Positions 44,328 to 55,200 of a stretch of DNA of 64,000 bases are shown piece after piece. The stretch is from Hoeflea_A sp039025395 (lineage in GTDB: Bacteria; Pseudomonadota; Alphaproteobacteria; Rhizobiales; Rhizobiaceae). The position numbers were made by a program, and so were the translations under genes. The DNA lies in the NCBI GenBank assembly GCA_039025395.1, contig JBCCOK010000013.1, positions 20,249 to 84,248 of the forward strand. The letters run 5' to 3'. Each line of letters begins with the position of its first letter. The stretch's first letter is position 1. The notes under the pieces are model-generated. The model was given only the letters and a program-made list of their open reading frames with translations, was not told the DNA's origin and ran no database searches.

Positions 44328-46199
44328 CTAGGCTCTTCCGATCCTCTGTGCCTTCTCGCGATCCAGCCACCAGAGTCTTTCCACTGGCCAGCCGTAATCG
44401 GGTTTGGGATCGACGAATCCGAACATATCCCAGTAGGCAACCCTGTGACTAGCCGAATACCAGTTGGGTATCCAGTCCAGCCTTGCCCGATTCACACGAT
44501 CAAGGACGCGCATGGCGGTGGCAAGTTCGGCCCTGTTCTGCGCCTGCTCGACATAGTCCAGCAGTTTGGCGTATGCGGGAGAATCGTTTCCGGGCAAGTT
44601 CCGTGAACCCGGAACACTGGCATAGAGCGGCGAAAAAATGGTTTGCAGGCTTTCGGCCGTTGGCGTCGCGGCAAACGACAGGGCAAAACCCACCATGTCG
44701 AAGTCGAAATCGTCGAGACGTGCCTGGAATTGCGCAGGATCGACAAGACGGATCGATGCCTCGACGCCGAGACGCCGCATGTTCTCGACAAAACCCGAGA
44801 GCATTCGTTCGAAAACGGGCGACCGTATCATCACTTCCAGCGACAGAGGCACGCCGTCTTTCTTGAGCACATTACCATCGCGCGACCACCCGGCATCCGT
44901 GAGCAATTCCAGTGCCTTGCGCAGCAACTGGCGATCGCGGCCCGATCCGTTTGAGACCGGCTGCATCACGGCGTCGCCAAAGGCCGCCTCAGGGATGCTG
45001 CCACGCAGCGGTTCAAGCAGTGCCATTTCCGCCTCGCTGGGCGGACCATCGGCAACGAACTCCGATCGCTCAAACAAGGATTGCGAGCGCGTATAGGCGT
45101 CGTAGAAAATCGTCTTGTTCGTCTACTCGAAATCGAAACAGAGATTGATGGCCTGCCGTACACGCGCGTCGGCAAACTTGTCGCGCCTCTGATTCACGGC
45201 CCATGCCTGCATGGACGGACGTTTCTCGCCTGGAAACTCGGTCTTGATCACCCTGCCGTCGGCGATCGAAGGAAAGCCGTATTCGGTGGCCCAGGTTTTC
45301 GAAGTGAATTCCTGTCGAAACAGGATATCGCCTTTCTTGAAGGCCTCGAATCCCGCCTGCCGTTCGGCAAAGAATTCGATCCGGATCCGGTCGAAATTGT
45401 CGATCCCCTTTGCAGTGGGCAGATCGCGTCCCCAATAGTCGTTGACCCGGTCGAACTCGATATAGATCCCCGGTTCCCGTCGTCCGGGCCGATAAGGTCC
45501 TGACGAGAGTGGCACATCGAGCGATCCGGAATCGAAGGCCCGGGTTTCGTAGTAGCTGCTTGAAAGGATGGGTATCGCGGCTGCCGCAAGAATGGCCTGG
45601 GCCGACTGATCGCCGGAAAAACGGATCTCCGCGGTTCTTTCGTCCACCGCCGTCGCATCGACGATTTCCCTCAGCGCAGCCGATAGGTTCGGGTGCCCTT
45701 CCTCCTTCAGTGTCCGGAAACTGTAGACCACGTCCTTTGAAGTCACCGGCGTGCCGTCGTGAAAACGTGCTTCCTGGCGCAAACCGAAGCGCCACGTGTT
45801 CCTGTCCGCCGAACTCTCGACCCACTCGGCCAGATGACAATAAAGAGCGTCCGGCTCGTCGAGAGCGCGAACCATGAGCGCGTCGAAACAGAGCTCCATG
45901 CGTGGTGGGGCATCGCCGCGCAGAATAAAGGTGTTAAGCGTGTTGAAGGTCTGGACATTCTGGTTATAGAACCAGTTTGGCGGCAGAAAAACGAATGTCC
46001 CGCCCTTCGGCGCATCGGGGTTCACATAGTCGAAGTGATCGAAACCCGGTCCGTATTTCAGGTCGCCGAACGCTGAAATCCCGTGCAGCCGCGCACCCGG
46101 TTCTACGGCCGCAAATGCATGGCGGGCAGGAATCGCAAGCGAAAGTGCAGTTGCCCCTGCCGCTGCAACAAATTTGCGCCGGGAAAGCCTATTGTCCAT
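44328..46199 (-). pseudogene. yejA: second yejA copy (peptide-binding protein) broken by one in-frame amber codon
   Basis: Translated as one frame, 46199 down to 44328 gives a full-length SBP_bac_5 peptide-binding protein of about 620 codons with a single TAG at 45125-45123. The context reads INLCFDFE-stop-TNKTIFYDAYTRS. Family members usually have Trp at the stop position (FDFEWTNK), so one change, TGG to TAG, explains it. Both halves look otherwise intact. A Tat-type signal (SRRKFVAAAG, ending near AFA) follows the ATG at 46199, which has AGGA 6 nt upstream. It sits between the intact yejA and yejB. It may be a pseudogene, a sequencing error or a readthrough gene. Confidence 0.8.
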
Positions 46200-46217
46200 G
46201 CATCCTGTTTCAGTCAT

Positions 46218-48083
46218 TTATTCGGCCGCTTCCGTTGACCACCAGATCGTTGGAAAGCCGATTGAATAAGTCGGCAGTGGCTCCGGATGGGCAAGTTTGC
46301 TGTAAAAGGCGATCCGCACCTTCCGAAGCGTATAGGTCGGAATGAAGAACTGATGCGTTAGCAGCACCCGGTCGAGCGCTCGCGTCGCTGCAATCAGCTC
46401 TTCGCGGTCCGGCGCGAAGACCACCCGGCGGATAAGCGCATCGATGCCCTCATCGGCGATCCCGGCATAATTGGCTGAACCTTCCCGTGCCGCCGATTCC
46501 GAGCCCCAAAATTCGAACTGCTCGTTGCCGGGAGACAGGGACTGACCCTGTCCTGTGTAGATAACATCGAAGTCACGGCTTCTGATCCGGTTCTGATACT
46601 GGGCGGGATCAATGGTTCGCACGGTTGCAGCGATCCCTATCTTTCTGAGGTTTTCCGCATAGGGCAACGCGACGCGCTCAATAACCGGACCATCGAGCAG
46701 GATTTCGAACGTGAAAGGTTCACCGGTCTCGGCATTGACCATCGTGCCGTTGCGGATCTCATATCCGGCCTCAGAGAACAGACGAACCGCGTCGCGAAGG
46801 TTGGTTCTCTGGTTTTGCGGGTTTCCGCCGACTGGGTTTTCATAAGCCGTTGTGAAGACTTCCGGCGGGATCTGGTCGCGAACCGTTTCGAGAATTTCCA
46901 GTTCCAAACCCTCTGGCAGGCCGTCGGCCGCCAGCTCCGTTCCGTAAAAGAAGCTGTCGATGCGCTCATACTGGTCGAAAAAAATGGTCCGGTTCAGATC
47001 CTCGAAATCGAACGCAAGGTTGAGTGCTCGCCTGACCTTTGGGTCACTGAACTTTTCGCGGCGCAAATTGGGTAGAAAACCGACCATCAAACCAATCGAC
47101 CGATACGGATTTTCATGCATTTCCCGCACCACGCGGCCGTCTCGAACAGCCGGGAAATTATACTCGTTTGCCCAGCGGGCAGCCCTGTTCTCGCTCCAGT
47201 AATCGATATTTCCTGCGGTGAAGGCAACGAACTCGGCATTGCGGTCTGCAAAGTAGCTGAAGTTGATCTCGCCGAAATTATGGCTGCCAATATTGACCGG
47301 CAAGTCCTTGCCCCAGTAATCCTCGACGCGTTCAAAGAGCAGATCAGAACCAGGCGACACCGCTTTCAGGCGATAGGGGCCGGAGCCCAGAGGTGGCTCA
47401 AGCGTTGTTTGGCCGATGGAGCGTTGATTTCCATCTGCATCGGTGCCCTCCCACCAGTGTTTCGGAAGCACCAGAAGCTGGCCGACAATTTGCGGCAGCT
47501 CGCGGTTGTTCGTCTCATCGAAGGTGAAGGTGACCTCGTTCTCGCCGGTCTTTTGCGCACCGGTTACATGCTGGTAGTAGAATTGCCGTTGCGGATCCAG
47601 CTCGACAGACTTTTCGAAGCTCCAGATCACGTCTTCTACACTGATCGGCACGCCGTCGTGCCACGTCGCTTCCGGCCGCAGGCGGTAGGTGACCGACGAA
47701 TAGTCGTCCGGATAGCTCACCGCTTCGGCAATAAGACCGTATTCGGCTGACACTTCGTCCAGCGAGCTGGTCATCAGCCGATCATACAGCAAGGATTCCA
47801 CACCGGAGGCCATTTCGCCCCTGGCAAGAAGCGGATTGAGCGTATCGAATGACCCGTTGACGGAAAGATTGAGGCGCCCGCCTTTCGGCGCGTCCGGATT
47901 GACGTAATCGAAGCGGGTAAAGCCGGCCTCGTATTTCGGTTCGCCAATGAGCGATATCGCGCTTCGCCAGGCCCGGTCTTCAGCGGCGGATGGCGCAGTA
48001 CCGGAAAATAAAAGGAACGCGCTCAGAATTGCGGTGAGTGCGGCGGCGGATGCATTGCGTTCGTACAGCGAAAAAACCGTCAC
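46218..48083 (-). CDS. yejA: peptide ABC transporter substrate-binding protein YejA
   Basis: 621 residues, intact. A Sec signal peptide (ALTAILSAFLLFSGTAPSAAE) is followed by the SBP_bac_5 domain with KYEAGFTRFDYVNPDAPKGG, shared with the copy downstream, and LNLAFDFEDLNRTIFFDQY at the position of the amber in that copy. It binds peptides in the periplasm for YejBEF. The start is GTG at 48083 with AGGAGG 6 nt upstream, a strong site. It ends 18 nt before the start of the second copy. Confidence 0.93.
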   Translation of the reverse strand: MTVFSLYERNASAAALTAILSAFLLFSGTAPSAAEDRAWRSAISLIGEPKYEAGFTRFDYVNPDAPKGGRLNLSVNGSFDTLNPLLARGEMASGVESLLYDRLMTSSLDEVSAEYGLIAEAVSYPDDYSSVTYRLRPEATWHDGVPISVEDVIWSFEKSVELDPQRQFYYQHVTGAQKTGENEVTFTFDETNNRELPQIVGQLLVLPKHWWEGTDADGNQRSIGQTTLEPPLGSGPYRLKAVSPGSDLLFERVEDYWGKDLPVNIGSHNFGEINFSYFADRNAEFVAFTAGNIDYWSENRAARWANEYNFPAVRDGRVVREMHENPYRSIGLMVGFLPNLRREKFSDPKVRRALNLAFDFEDLNRTIFFDQYERIDSFFYGTELAADGLPEGLELEILETVRDQIPPEVFTTAYENPVGGNPQNQRTNLRDAVRLFSEAGYEIRNGTMVNAETGEPFTFEILLDGPVIERVALPYAENLRKIGIAATVRTIDPAQYQNRIRSRDFDVIYTGQGQSLSPGNEQFEFWGSESAAREGSANYAGIADEGIDALIRRVVFAPDREELIAATRALDRVLLTHQFFIPTYTLRKVRIAFYSKLAHPEPLPTYSIGFPTIWWSTEAAE

Positions 48084-48439
48084 AAACTACCTCCTGTTCG
48101 GCCGGACACTTCTATGGTGCCCATTGCCTTTCGTCCTGTGTCGCCCTGAAGCGTTTGACCCGCCGCATTGCCACCGATGCCAAAGCGATTGTCAATGTCG
48201 GACCCCGTCCTATGACAAAGCAATCCACGGATCGCGATTGCCACAATCGCAAGGCTCCTGACGACATGACTGCCGCTTGCAATGCGGCTCCCGGCGTCGG
48301 TGCAAGCGACGGCTGAACGCCACGCTTAAGAATGAAGATAGGAACAATTGCGACGAATTACAGACGGGCGAAGCATTTCCGGTTTTCAGGACAGCGGACA
48401 AAGGCGTTGGCACGCGCTGGTGAAAACCTCTGCGTAAAT
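48084..48439. other. 356-bp gap upstream of the yej run
   Basis: No credible gene; short frames here lack ribosome sites and protein-like sequence. It should hold the yej promoter and the 3-prime end of the cytochrome c gene. I found no clear terminator hairpin. Confidence 0.4.
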
Positions 48440-49186
48440 CTATTCCGTGCTGGTATCAGCCGGTTCACCGGCGCCGTCGTCGGCTGCCGTTTCGCCGTCT
48501 TGAGACTGCTCGGCGCCCTCGTCGGCTGCCGCATCTGTTTCACTTTCGGCGTTGGTAGCATCGCCGCTTGCCGTGTCCCCATCGGTTTCCATCGACGCTG
48601 GCTCTGCTTCGGCGCCCTCATCGCCCGCATCAGGAGATGGCAGCGGCGGAGGGTTGTCCGAAAGCGACCGCAGATAGGCAATGACATTGGCGCGCTCGTC
48701 GTCGCGCTTCAGCCCGGCAAATCCCATCGACGTTCCGCTAACATAGCCCCGTGGTGCATGCAGAAAACGGTTCAAAGCCTCGTAATCCCAGCTTTTGGCG
48801 CCACCTTCGGCGTAATCGGTCATTGCCGTGGAATAACCGAAGCCTGTGGCTGCGGCGACTGGCCGATCGACGATCTCCCACAGATTCGGTCCGGCGCGGT
48901 TACCGCCGCCATTATCGACCGTGTGGCAAGCCTGGCATTTGCGGAAGGCCCGCATGCCCTCGTCGACGCTGGCGCTCGCCAGGAGCGTCGCGATCGGGAC
49001 AAGACCTTCATCTTCGCTTTCATCGGCTTCCGCAACCGCAGTGTCTTCGCTCACAACAATGGCGAATCCTTCGGCTTCTGGCTCATCGGAATGAAAAACT
49101 GCTTCTGACGTCAAGGAAACGGTCATTAGAACGAACGCAACAGCGAGAAAGGCCCCAACCGCGGCGTTGATGTATGACGAGTTCAT
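48440..49186 (-). CDS. membrane-anchored cytochrome c (CycM/c552-like) with acidic tail
   Basis: 248 residues from the ATG at 49186. An N-terminal anchor (INAAVGAFLAVAFVLMTVSL) is followed by an acidic linker, then a class I cytochrome c domain with heme site CQACH, GPNLWEIVDRP and the Met ligand in SGTSMGFAGL. After the domain comes a tail of about 70 residues made mostly of Ala, Asp, Glu, Gly, Ser and Thr. Homologues (CycM) pass electrons from the bc1 complex to terminal oxidases at the periplasmic face. It is divergent from kdsB. Confidence 0.92.
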   Translation of the reverse strand: MNSSYINAAVGAFLAVAFVLMTVSLTSEAVFHSDEPEAEGFAIVVSEDTAVAEADESEDEGLVPIATLLASASVDEGMRAFRKCQACHTVDNGGGNRAGPNLWEIVDRPVAAATGFGYSTAMTDYAEGGAKSWDYEALNRFLHAPRGYVSGTSMGFAGLKRDDERANVIAYLRSLSDNPPPLPSPDAGDEGAEAEPASMETDGDTASGDATNAESETDAAADEGAEQSQDGETAADDGAGEPADTSTE

Positions 49187-49334
49187 TCTCGTGGGCTCCC
49201 TGTGGACCCGGCCCGTTCCCAAACCGGCGCAGGCTTGATTTCGCGCGGAACGTATGTCTTTTGAATGGCGGTTGCAACAGTTTATAACGACTCCAGAGAG
49301 TCTTCCACGCTGCCGGCTCACTTTGAGTTAATTC

Positions 49335-50072
49335 ATGTCAGTGTCTTCAAATCTCATCCTTATTCCGGCCCGAATGGCTTCGACGCGCCTGCCCGGAAAA
49401 GTGATGGCCGATATCGGCGGCAAGCCGATGATCGTTCAGGTGGCGCAGCGGGCGAGCGAGGCAGATATTGGCCGGGTCGTCATTGCCACCGACAGCGCGG
49501 AAGTTGCCCGCGCCGTTGAAGCCGCTGGCTTTGAAGCGGCCATGACCCGGGCTGACCATCCGTCCGGTTCTGATCGCATCCATGAAGCCCTGCAAACAAT
49601 TGATTCGGAAAGTATTTTTGATACCATCATCAACCTGCAGGGCGATTTGCCGACGATCGATCCTGAAACCATCCGTGCAGCCCTTGTTCCGTTGCAAACA
49701 CCTGAGGTCGAAATTGGCACCCTTGCCGTCGAAATCACGGCTGACGCCGAACGGTCGGACCCGAACGTCACCAAGGTGGTTGGATCGCCGCTGGACCGGA
49801 ACCGGATGCGCGCCCTCTATTTTACCCGCGCCACAGCACCCCACGGAGACGGCCCCCACTACCATCACATTGGCCTTTACGCCTATCGCCGCGACGCTTT
49901 GTCTCGCTTCGTAAAACTTGGTCCGTCACCACTCGAAAAACGCGAGTCGCTTGAACAACTGCGCGCGCTCGAAGCAGGCATGCGGATCGATGTCGCCATT
50001 GTTGACTCGGTTCCGCTCGGTGTTGATACTCCCGCCGATTTGGAGCGGGCGCGGCAGCTGCTTGGCCGCTGA
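49335..50072 (+). CDS. kdsB: 3-deoxy-manno-octulosonate cytidylyltransferase
   Basis: 245 residues. IPARMASTRLPGKVMADIGGKP is the nucleotidyltransferase start motif; RADHPSGSDRI and NLQGDLPTI are KdsB signatures (with the Asp that binds metal), and YFTRATAPH follows. It makes CMP-Kdo for lipopolysaccharide. Its position next to a cytochrome c gene and pheA is typical of rhizobia. Confidence 0.95.
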   Translation: MSVSSNLILIPARMASTRLPGKVMADIGGKPMIVQVAQRASEADIGRVVIATDSAEVARAVEAAGFEAAMTRADHPSGSDRIHEALQTIDSESIFDTIINLQGDLPTIDPETIRAALVPLQTPEVEIGTLAVEITADAERSDPNVTKVVGSPLDRNRMRALYFTRATAPHGDGPHYHHIGLYAYRRDALSRFVKLGPSPLEKRESLEQLRALEAGMRIDVAIVDSVPLGVDTPADLERARQLLGR

Positions 50073-50116
50073 TGCAGGTTTGTTGGAATAGTTACCCCCG
50101 ATAGTTGGATCCGCAC

Positions 50117-50980
50117 ATGGCTGAAGCGAGAACAAAGATCGCCTTTCAGGGCGAAAAAGGCGCCAATTCCGACATGGCTTGCCGCGACATGTTCCCCGCA
50201 ATGGAACCCGTACCGTGCCGAACTTTCGAAGACGCCTTCAACGCGGTGACGAGCGGTGAGGCGGATCTTGCGATGATTCCGATCGAAAACACCATCGCCG
50301 GACGTGTCGCCGACATCCACTACCTTTTGCCGGAATCGAATCTGCACATTGTCGGCGAGTATTTCATGCCCATCCACTTCCAGCTCATGGGTCTTGCCGG
50401 CACGAAGATTCCAGATATCCGATCCGTGCACAGCCATATCCACGCGCTTGGCCAGTGCCGCAATATCGTTCGGGAAAACGGCTGGCAGCCGGTCGTTGCC
50501 GGCGACACGGCCGGTGCGGCACGTCAGGTGGCCGAGGCCGATGACAGGACGATGGCCGCCTTTGCGCCGAGCCTCGCCGCTGATCTCTACGGTCTTGAAA
50601 TCCTTGCAGAGAATGTCGAGGACACCGATACCAACGTCACCCGATTTGTTGTTCTGTCGCGCGACGGCGACATGGCTGCGCGCGACAACTCCGATGACCT
50701 GATCGTTACGACCTTTGTGTTCAACGTTCGCAACCTGCCGGCAGCGCTCTACAAGGCAATGGGGGGTTTTGCCACCAACGGCGTCAATATGACCAAGCTG
50801 GAAAGCTACCAGCTTGAGGGCAAGTTCACCGCGACCCAGTTTTATGCCGATATCGAAGGCCACCCGGATGATCCGGCGGTCGCCCGGGCCCTTGAGGAAT
50901 TGCGTTTCTTTTCCACCGAGGTCCGCCTGCTCGGCGCCTACAAGGCCCATCCTTTCCGCACCGCGCAGGCGCGGGAGTAA
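50117..50980 (+). CDS. pheA: prephenate dehydratase
   Basis: 287 residues. The start IAFQGEKGANSDMA and IPIENTIAGRVAD define the catalytic domain, with the TRF motif in NVTRFVVLSR; the C-terminal part is an ACT domain (VFNVRNLPAALYKAMGGFATNGVNM) for phenylalanine feedback. It converts prephenate to phenylpyruvate. The monofunctional form (no chorismate mutase) is usual here. The ATG at 50117 is preferred to a TTG 12 nt upstream. Confidence 0.95.
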   Translation: MAEARTKIAFQGEKGANSDMACRDMFPAMEPVPCRTFEDAFNAVTSGEADLAMIPIENTIAGRVADIHYLLPESNLHIVGEYFMPIHFQLMGLAGTKIPDIRSVHSHIHALGQCRNIVRENGWQPVVAGDTAGAARQVAEADDRTMAAFAPSLAADLYGLEILAENVEDTDTNVTRFVVLSRDGDMAARDNSDDLIVTTFVFNVRNLPAALYKAMGGFATNGVNMTKLESYQLEGKFTATQFYADIEGHPDDPAVARALEELRFFSTEVRLLGAYKAHPFRTAQARE

Positions 50981-50986
50981 AACGAC

Positions 50987-52141
50987 CTAGCGAAGATACA
51001 TCGGAATGCCATCGACCCTGGCAATTTTGGGCCGGTATTGGTCGATATCGTAGAGATGATCGACATCGACGCGGTGCTTGCCAGTCGTGCTGATGTCGGC
51101 GGGCTGTGCCGTGTAGCATCCGTTGCGTATCGCCATCATTAATCCGCTATTGCCCTCCTCGATGAGCTGAACGCACATCGTTCCGTAGTTCTTGCCGACA
51201 ATAAGGTCGACAGCGTCAGGCCCGCCCGAACGCAACAGGTATCCAAGCTTCTGGATCATGACATTGATACCGGTCAGTTCCTTGAGCCCGGCGCCGGTAC
51301 GCTCGCCGATACCGCCGAGTTTGCGATGCCCGTAAGCGTCGGCCTCGCCGCTTTCAATGATATCCTCGCCAATAATGCTTGCGCCCTCGGAGACGACTGA
51401 AATCGTATAGTTTGAAGTGCTTTGTGCACGATCGGCGGAAAGAAGGTCCGCCAGGTGCTGCAGGTCAAACGGAACTTCCGCAATCAGTGTGCGGTCGGCA
51501 TCGGCAAGATATCCACCGGCCAGCGCCGTGAGGCCGCAATTGCGGCCGAACATTTCGATGATCATGTGACGCTCATGACTGCCCGCGGAGGTCCGCAACT
51601 GGTTGATCATTTCGACCGAGCGCGTCACGCAAGTGGAAAATCCAATGCAGTAGTCTGTTCCGAAGACATCATTGTCCATCGTCTTCGGTATGCACATGGT
51701 TTTCATCCCTTCGGAATGAATACGGGCGGCATATGACAGCGTATCGTCGCCGCCGATTGCAATCAGCACGTCGATGCCCATCGCTTCCAGAACACGCAGA
51801 ACATGATTGGTGATATCGATTTTTCCATGGGCGTCCGGTTCGCGGTCGCCCACCACGTGCCCCGGAATTTCGTCTGCAGCCATGCGCGACGGATTGGTGC
51901 GCGATGTGTGGATGAAGGTGCCGCCAGTACGGTCTACGGCCCTGACATCCTCCGGCGTCAGCGGCATATGCGCCTCGGGCGTTGCCGCCGGATCATTGGG
52001 ATCGGTGTTGACCGGACCCGCCCAGCCGCGGCGGAACGCGGTCACGTTCCAGCCGAAACGATGCGCTTCATTGACAACCGCCTTGATTGCCGCGTTCAGT
52101 CCGGGCACATCGCCGCCGCCGGTCAAGATCCCTAAATGCAC
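50987..52141 (-). CDS. 6-phosphofructokinase, PPi-dependent type by motif
   Basis: 384 residues. LGILTGGGDVPGLNAAI is the phosphate-binding start. The donor-site motif is GGDDT (residues 130-134), and PKTMDND (152-158) has Lys in place of the Gly of ATP enzymes; Asp and Lys at these two positions are the recognised marks of pyrophosphate-dependent enzymes. It would allow reversible glycolytic flux. The GTG at 52141 is chosen because AGGAGG lies about 8 nt upstream; a TTG 18 nt earlier lies inside that site. Confidence 0.9.
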   Translation of the reverse strand: MHLGILTGGGDVPGLNAAIKAVVNEAHRFGWNVTAFRRGWAGPVNTDPNDPAATPEAHMPLTPEDVRAVDRTGGTFIHTSRTNPSRMAADEIPGHVVGDREPDAHGKIDITNHVLRVLEAMGIDVLIAIGGDDTLSYAARIHSEGMKTMCIPKTMDNDVFGTDYCIGFSTCVTRSVEMINQLRTSAGSHERHMIIEMFGRNCGLTALAGGYLADADRTLIAEVPFDLQHLADLLSADRAQSTSNYTISVVSEGASIIGEDIIESGEADAYGHRKLGGIGERTGAGLKELTGINVMIQKLGYLLRSGGPDAVDLIVGKNYGTMCVQLIEEGNSGLMMAIRNGCYTAQPADISTTGKHRVDVDHLYDIDQYRPKIARVDGIPMYLR

Positions 52142-52257
52142 AGTGCAATCCTCCTGCAAGATGCCACATTGCGGAACATAAACGCGAACAACGAAAACTG
52201 TGCAACGTCAAATGGCCGTCGAGGCAATGTTTTCGCTGCTTGCAGTGCGTGGAAAGC

Positions 52258-55200
52258 CTAACTCGCTTTGGGGGCGCAGACAAAGTCATCGCCAGCGGTG
52301 GGCCTGCAATAGTCGCCCCAACCATGTTCGCGCCAGTAATTGACCAGACCCATATCCGTCACCGTGCTTTTGAATGAATCGCTGTCACCGACGATATCAA
52401 TAAGCCTCCAAGGCACTGTGAAGAACAGCAGACGCCGCTTGGCCTCAAGCCCGATATATTCGAATCCCTGCAACACCAGTGCTTCGCCGCCGACACTGTA
52501 GAGAAGCCGGTAGCCGAGGATGTTGTCATCCTTGAATTCCTCGAAGAACGCTTCGGGCTGCTGCTCCTTGGATTCGTCCAGCATCAGGATTGTGCGGCTG
52601 CGCAGCGCCTCCGAGCAATCCTCGCAACTCTCGATAAGAGCATAAACCTTATCCAACTCTCCGGTTCTGACGCGGTGAGAAATAATCAGTCTCAAGGCTA
52701 TCTGGCGAAACGACGGCGTGTCACGAAAGATGGTTTCAATAGCTTGTATCGTCTGCTCCGACGGCTCGTTGTGCCAGCCGAGAAATGCCGCCCACATCCG
52801 GTACTGCACGTTCAAAGGATCGATATCCCGCGCTTGCGAAATGTAGTCGAACGCCAGCGCATGTTTACCGACCGACTGCATCAGGCCAGCATAGCCCAGC
52901 ATGACACGGTGGTCGTTCGGATCGTTCAGCAAGGCGCTTTTGTATTCCGCTTCCGCCGCGGCCCACTGGCGGTCTCTCTGATACATATTGCCAAGCGCGT
53001 GACGCACAATCGGCAAGTCGGCATCGATTTCGCGAGCCTTGAGTGCCGATTCCCTGGCTTTGCGGTAGAAGACCTCGGGCCGGACCGGTTCGCCCTCCAC
53101 CTGGGTCACATAGGTCGGAATGAAGTTGTAGGTCAGGGACAGCGCGCCCCAGGCGGCGGCAAAATTGGGCTGGCGACTGGTCGCAAGTTCGAGCGAGCGC
53201 ATCCCGTCTTTTAGCGCTTCGCCGCGCTGCTCCAGCAGCGCTATGCCCCGGACAAAGAACTCATAGGCGCGCGGGTCGTCTGTCCGTTGCGCTTCCAGCA
53301 CATCCGAATCGATGTCGAGCGGCGTGGATAGCGCCGTTCCGATCTCTCTCGCGATGTTTTCCTGCGCGACGAAAACGTTTTCCATGGTCTCGCGATAGGA
53401 ATCGGACCATATGAGGAAACCGTCTTCCGCGCGCACAAGGTTCGCCTCAATGCGGATATTATCTCCATCTCGCCGGACGGTGCCCTCAACGAGGTAGTCG
53501 ACATCGAGCGCCCTGCCGATGGACCGCAGATCCTCCGGAGCATTCTTGTACTGAAATGCGGACGTGATTCCCGGTATGCGAAACGCCCGTGTCTGTGCCA
53601 ATACATGGAAGATTTCTATGGTCAGGCCGTCGGCAAAACTGTCGTCGCCATTGGCATTGAGGTTGGAAAAGGGCAGCACTGCGAGGGCGGTGCCTTCAGG
53701 CTGCACCGGAACGGGCGCCGACGCCGGGGTGACAGGAGATGTTTCGGTCGGCTGCCAGGGCAACAGATCACGCCCGCTCAGCGCGATGATGATGATAATT
53801 CCAGCAATGACACCATAGTCGACGACCACCTTGAGCCTATCCCGATCATAGGTACCGTCGCCGGGGCTTGTTCGCTGCAGACCGGAAGCGCTGAGTTCAA
53901 ATGCCCAGGCAACGATGCAGGCAATTGGAAAACCGACCGCCAGGATCATAGCGGAAAACGCAACGCTCCATTCAGGCAGTTGCAAGGCCGGCTGCATGGC
54001 GGTAACCACCTGAATGCAAAGCCAGGCAACAACAGCGTATAAACCCGCGACGCGCACGACATTACGCCGCCGCAGTTCATAGAAAAGCCGCCCAAACGAA
54101 TGAGACTGTTCGACTGTTTTTGTCTCGGTCTCCATCACCGTGCCGCCGGCCGGATTTGGGGGCGATTGATAGCCGGATTGACCGGCAAGGTTGGCAGGTT
54201 CTGCAGGAAATTCGATGTTTGAAGCCTCTGCCACAGCGCCGCCGATCCTGAAACCCGGCCCGGCTTTTGGCCAGTCGACCCGATTAAGCTTGAGAAAGTC
54301 CTTCAGGTTGGCGGCAGCGTAGTAGAATGCCATTTGGCGCAACTCTGGCGAAAGATTCTTGTGCGCAAAATTGAGGCCGACCGCAACGCGTGCCAAGAGC
54401 GTCTGGTTTTCCATGAACGACAGCCGCTCTGCCTCGTTTGTTTCGATCCAGTCTTTTACGCCCTGGCGCATTGCCCGCACCAGTTCGATGAGCCCGATAT
54501 CGTCCGTGCGCAATCGGTATGGGTCTTCATCATGCTTGTAGCGGCCAAGCTGGAAGACAATCGCATTCCAGTCTTCGGCAGAAGCGCCGCCACGTGAAAA
54601 AAGCAACCTTGCCAGCTCGAAATAGGCGTGATCGTAGAAAAGGTATTGCTGGCTTTCATACATCGCCAGATCGATCAGGTAGTAGCCCTGGTCCGGTCCG
54701 TCTTGCCGGCCGACGAGGAGATTGAGACCGTGGAAGTCGCAGTGGCAGTGTCCCGTTACCCCGCGCATCAGCAACCGTTCCGGCAATTGCCGGACACCGG
54801 TGGCAAATGCCAGCGGGTTGGGATACCAGTGACCGTCGAAAATGATTGACGGCGCGTCAGCCGCAATGCCGCATCCAGTCTGGAGGAAACCGTGAATGCG
54901 TCCGCCCTTTTCAGGCTCGAGGCGATGGCCCAGCCAGCTTTGGAGAAGGTCCTGGGGCATATTCATGCCCTCTTTCAGCTGGTAGTCGGCATTCCAGTCG
55001 TTCAGAAGACCGGCTGAAACCTGCCGGACAACGTCAAGCTGGCGATCATGCCAGCAATCAACCCACGGTTCCGCATATTCCAGGCCGCGGCCTGCGATAT
55101 TTGAAAGAATAGCGACCTGATCGCCGTGATGAAGCGAATGGAGCACACGGGGCAGGTGCTTTGCCGCAAAATCAGGCGCGTCCTCGATGGCCCGTTCGTG

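Noticed and set aside
45123..45125. Amber codon read as pyrrolysine, given the MttB-family gene in the window
   Set aside because: The methyltransferase here has no internal amber, no pyl genes are seen, the position is Trp in relatives, and the gene is a peptide-binding protein. A point mutation is far simpler.
47947..48316. Two short plus-strand frames upstream of yejA
   Set aside because: They overlap the yejA start or its leader, lack ribosome sites and do not look like proteins.
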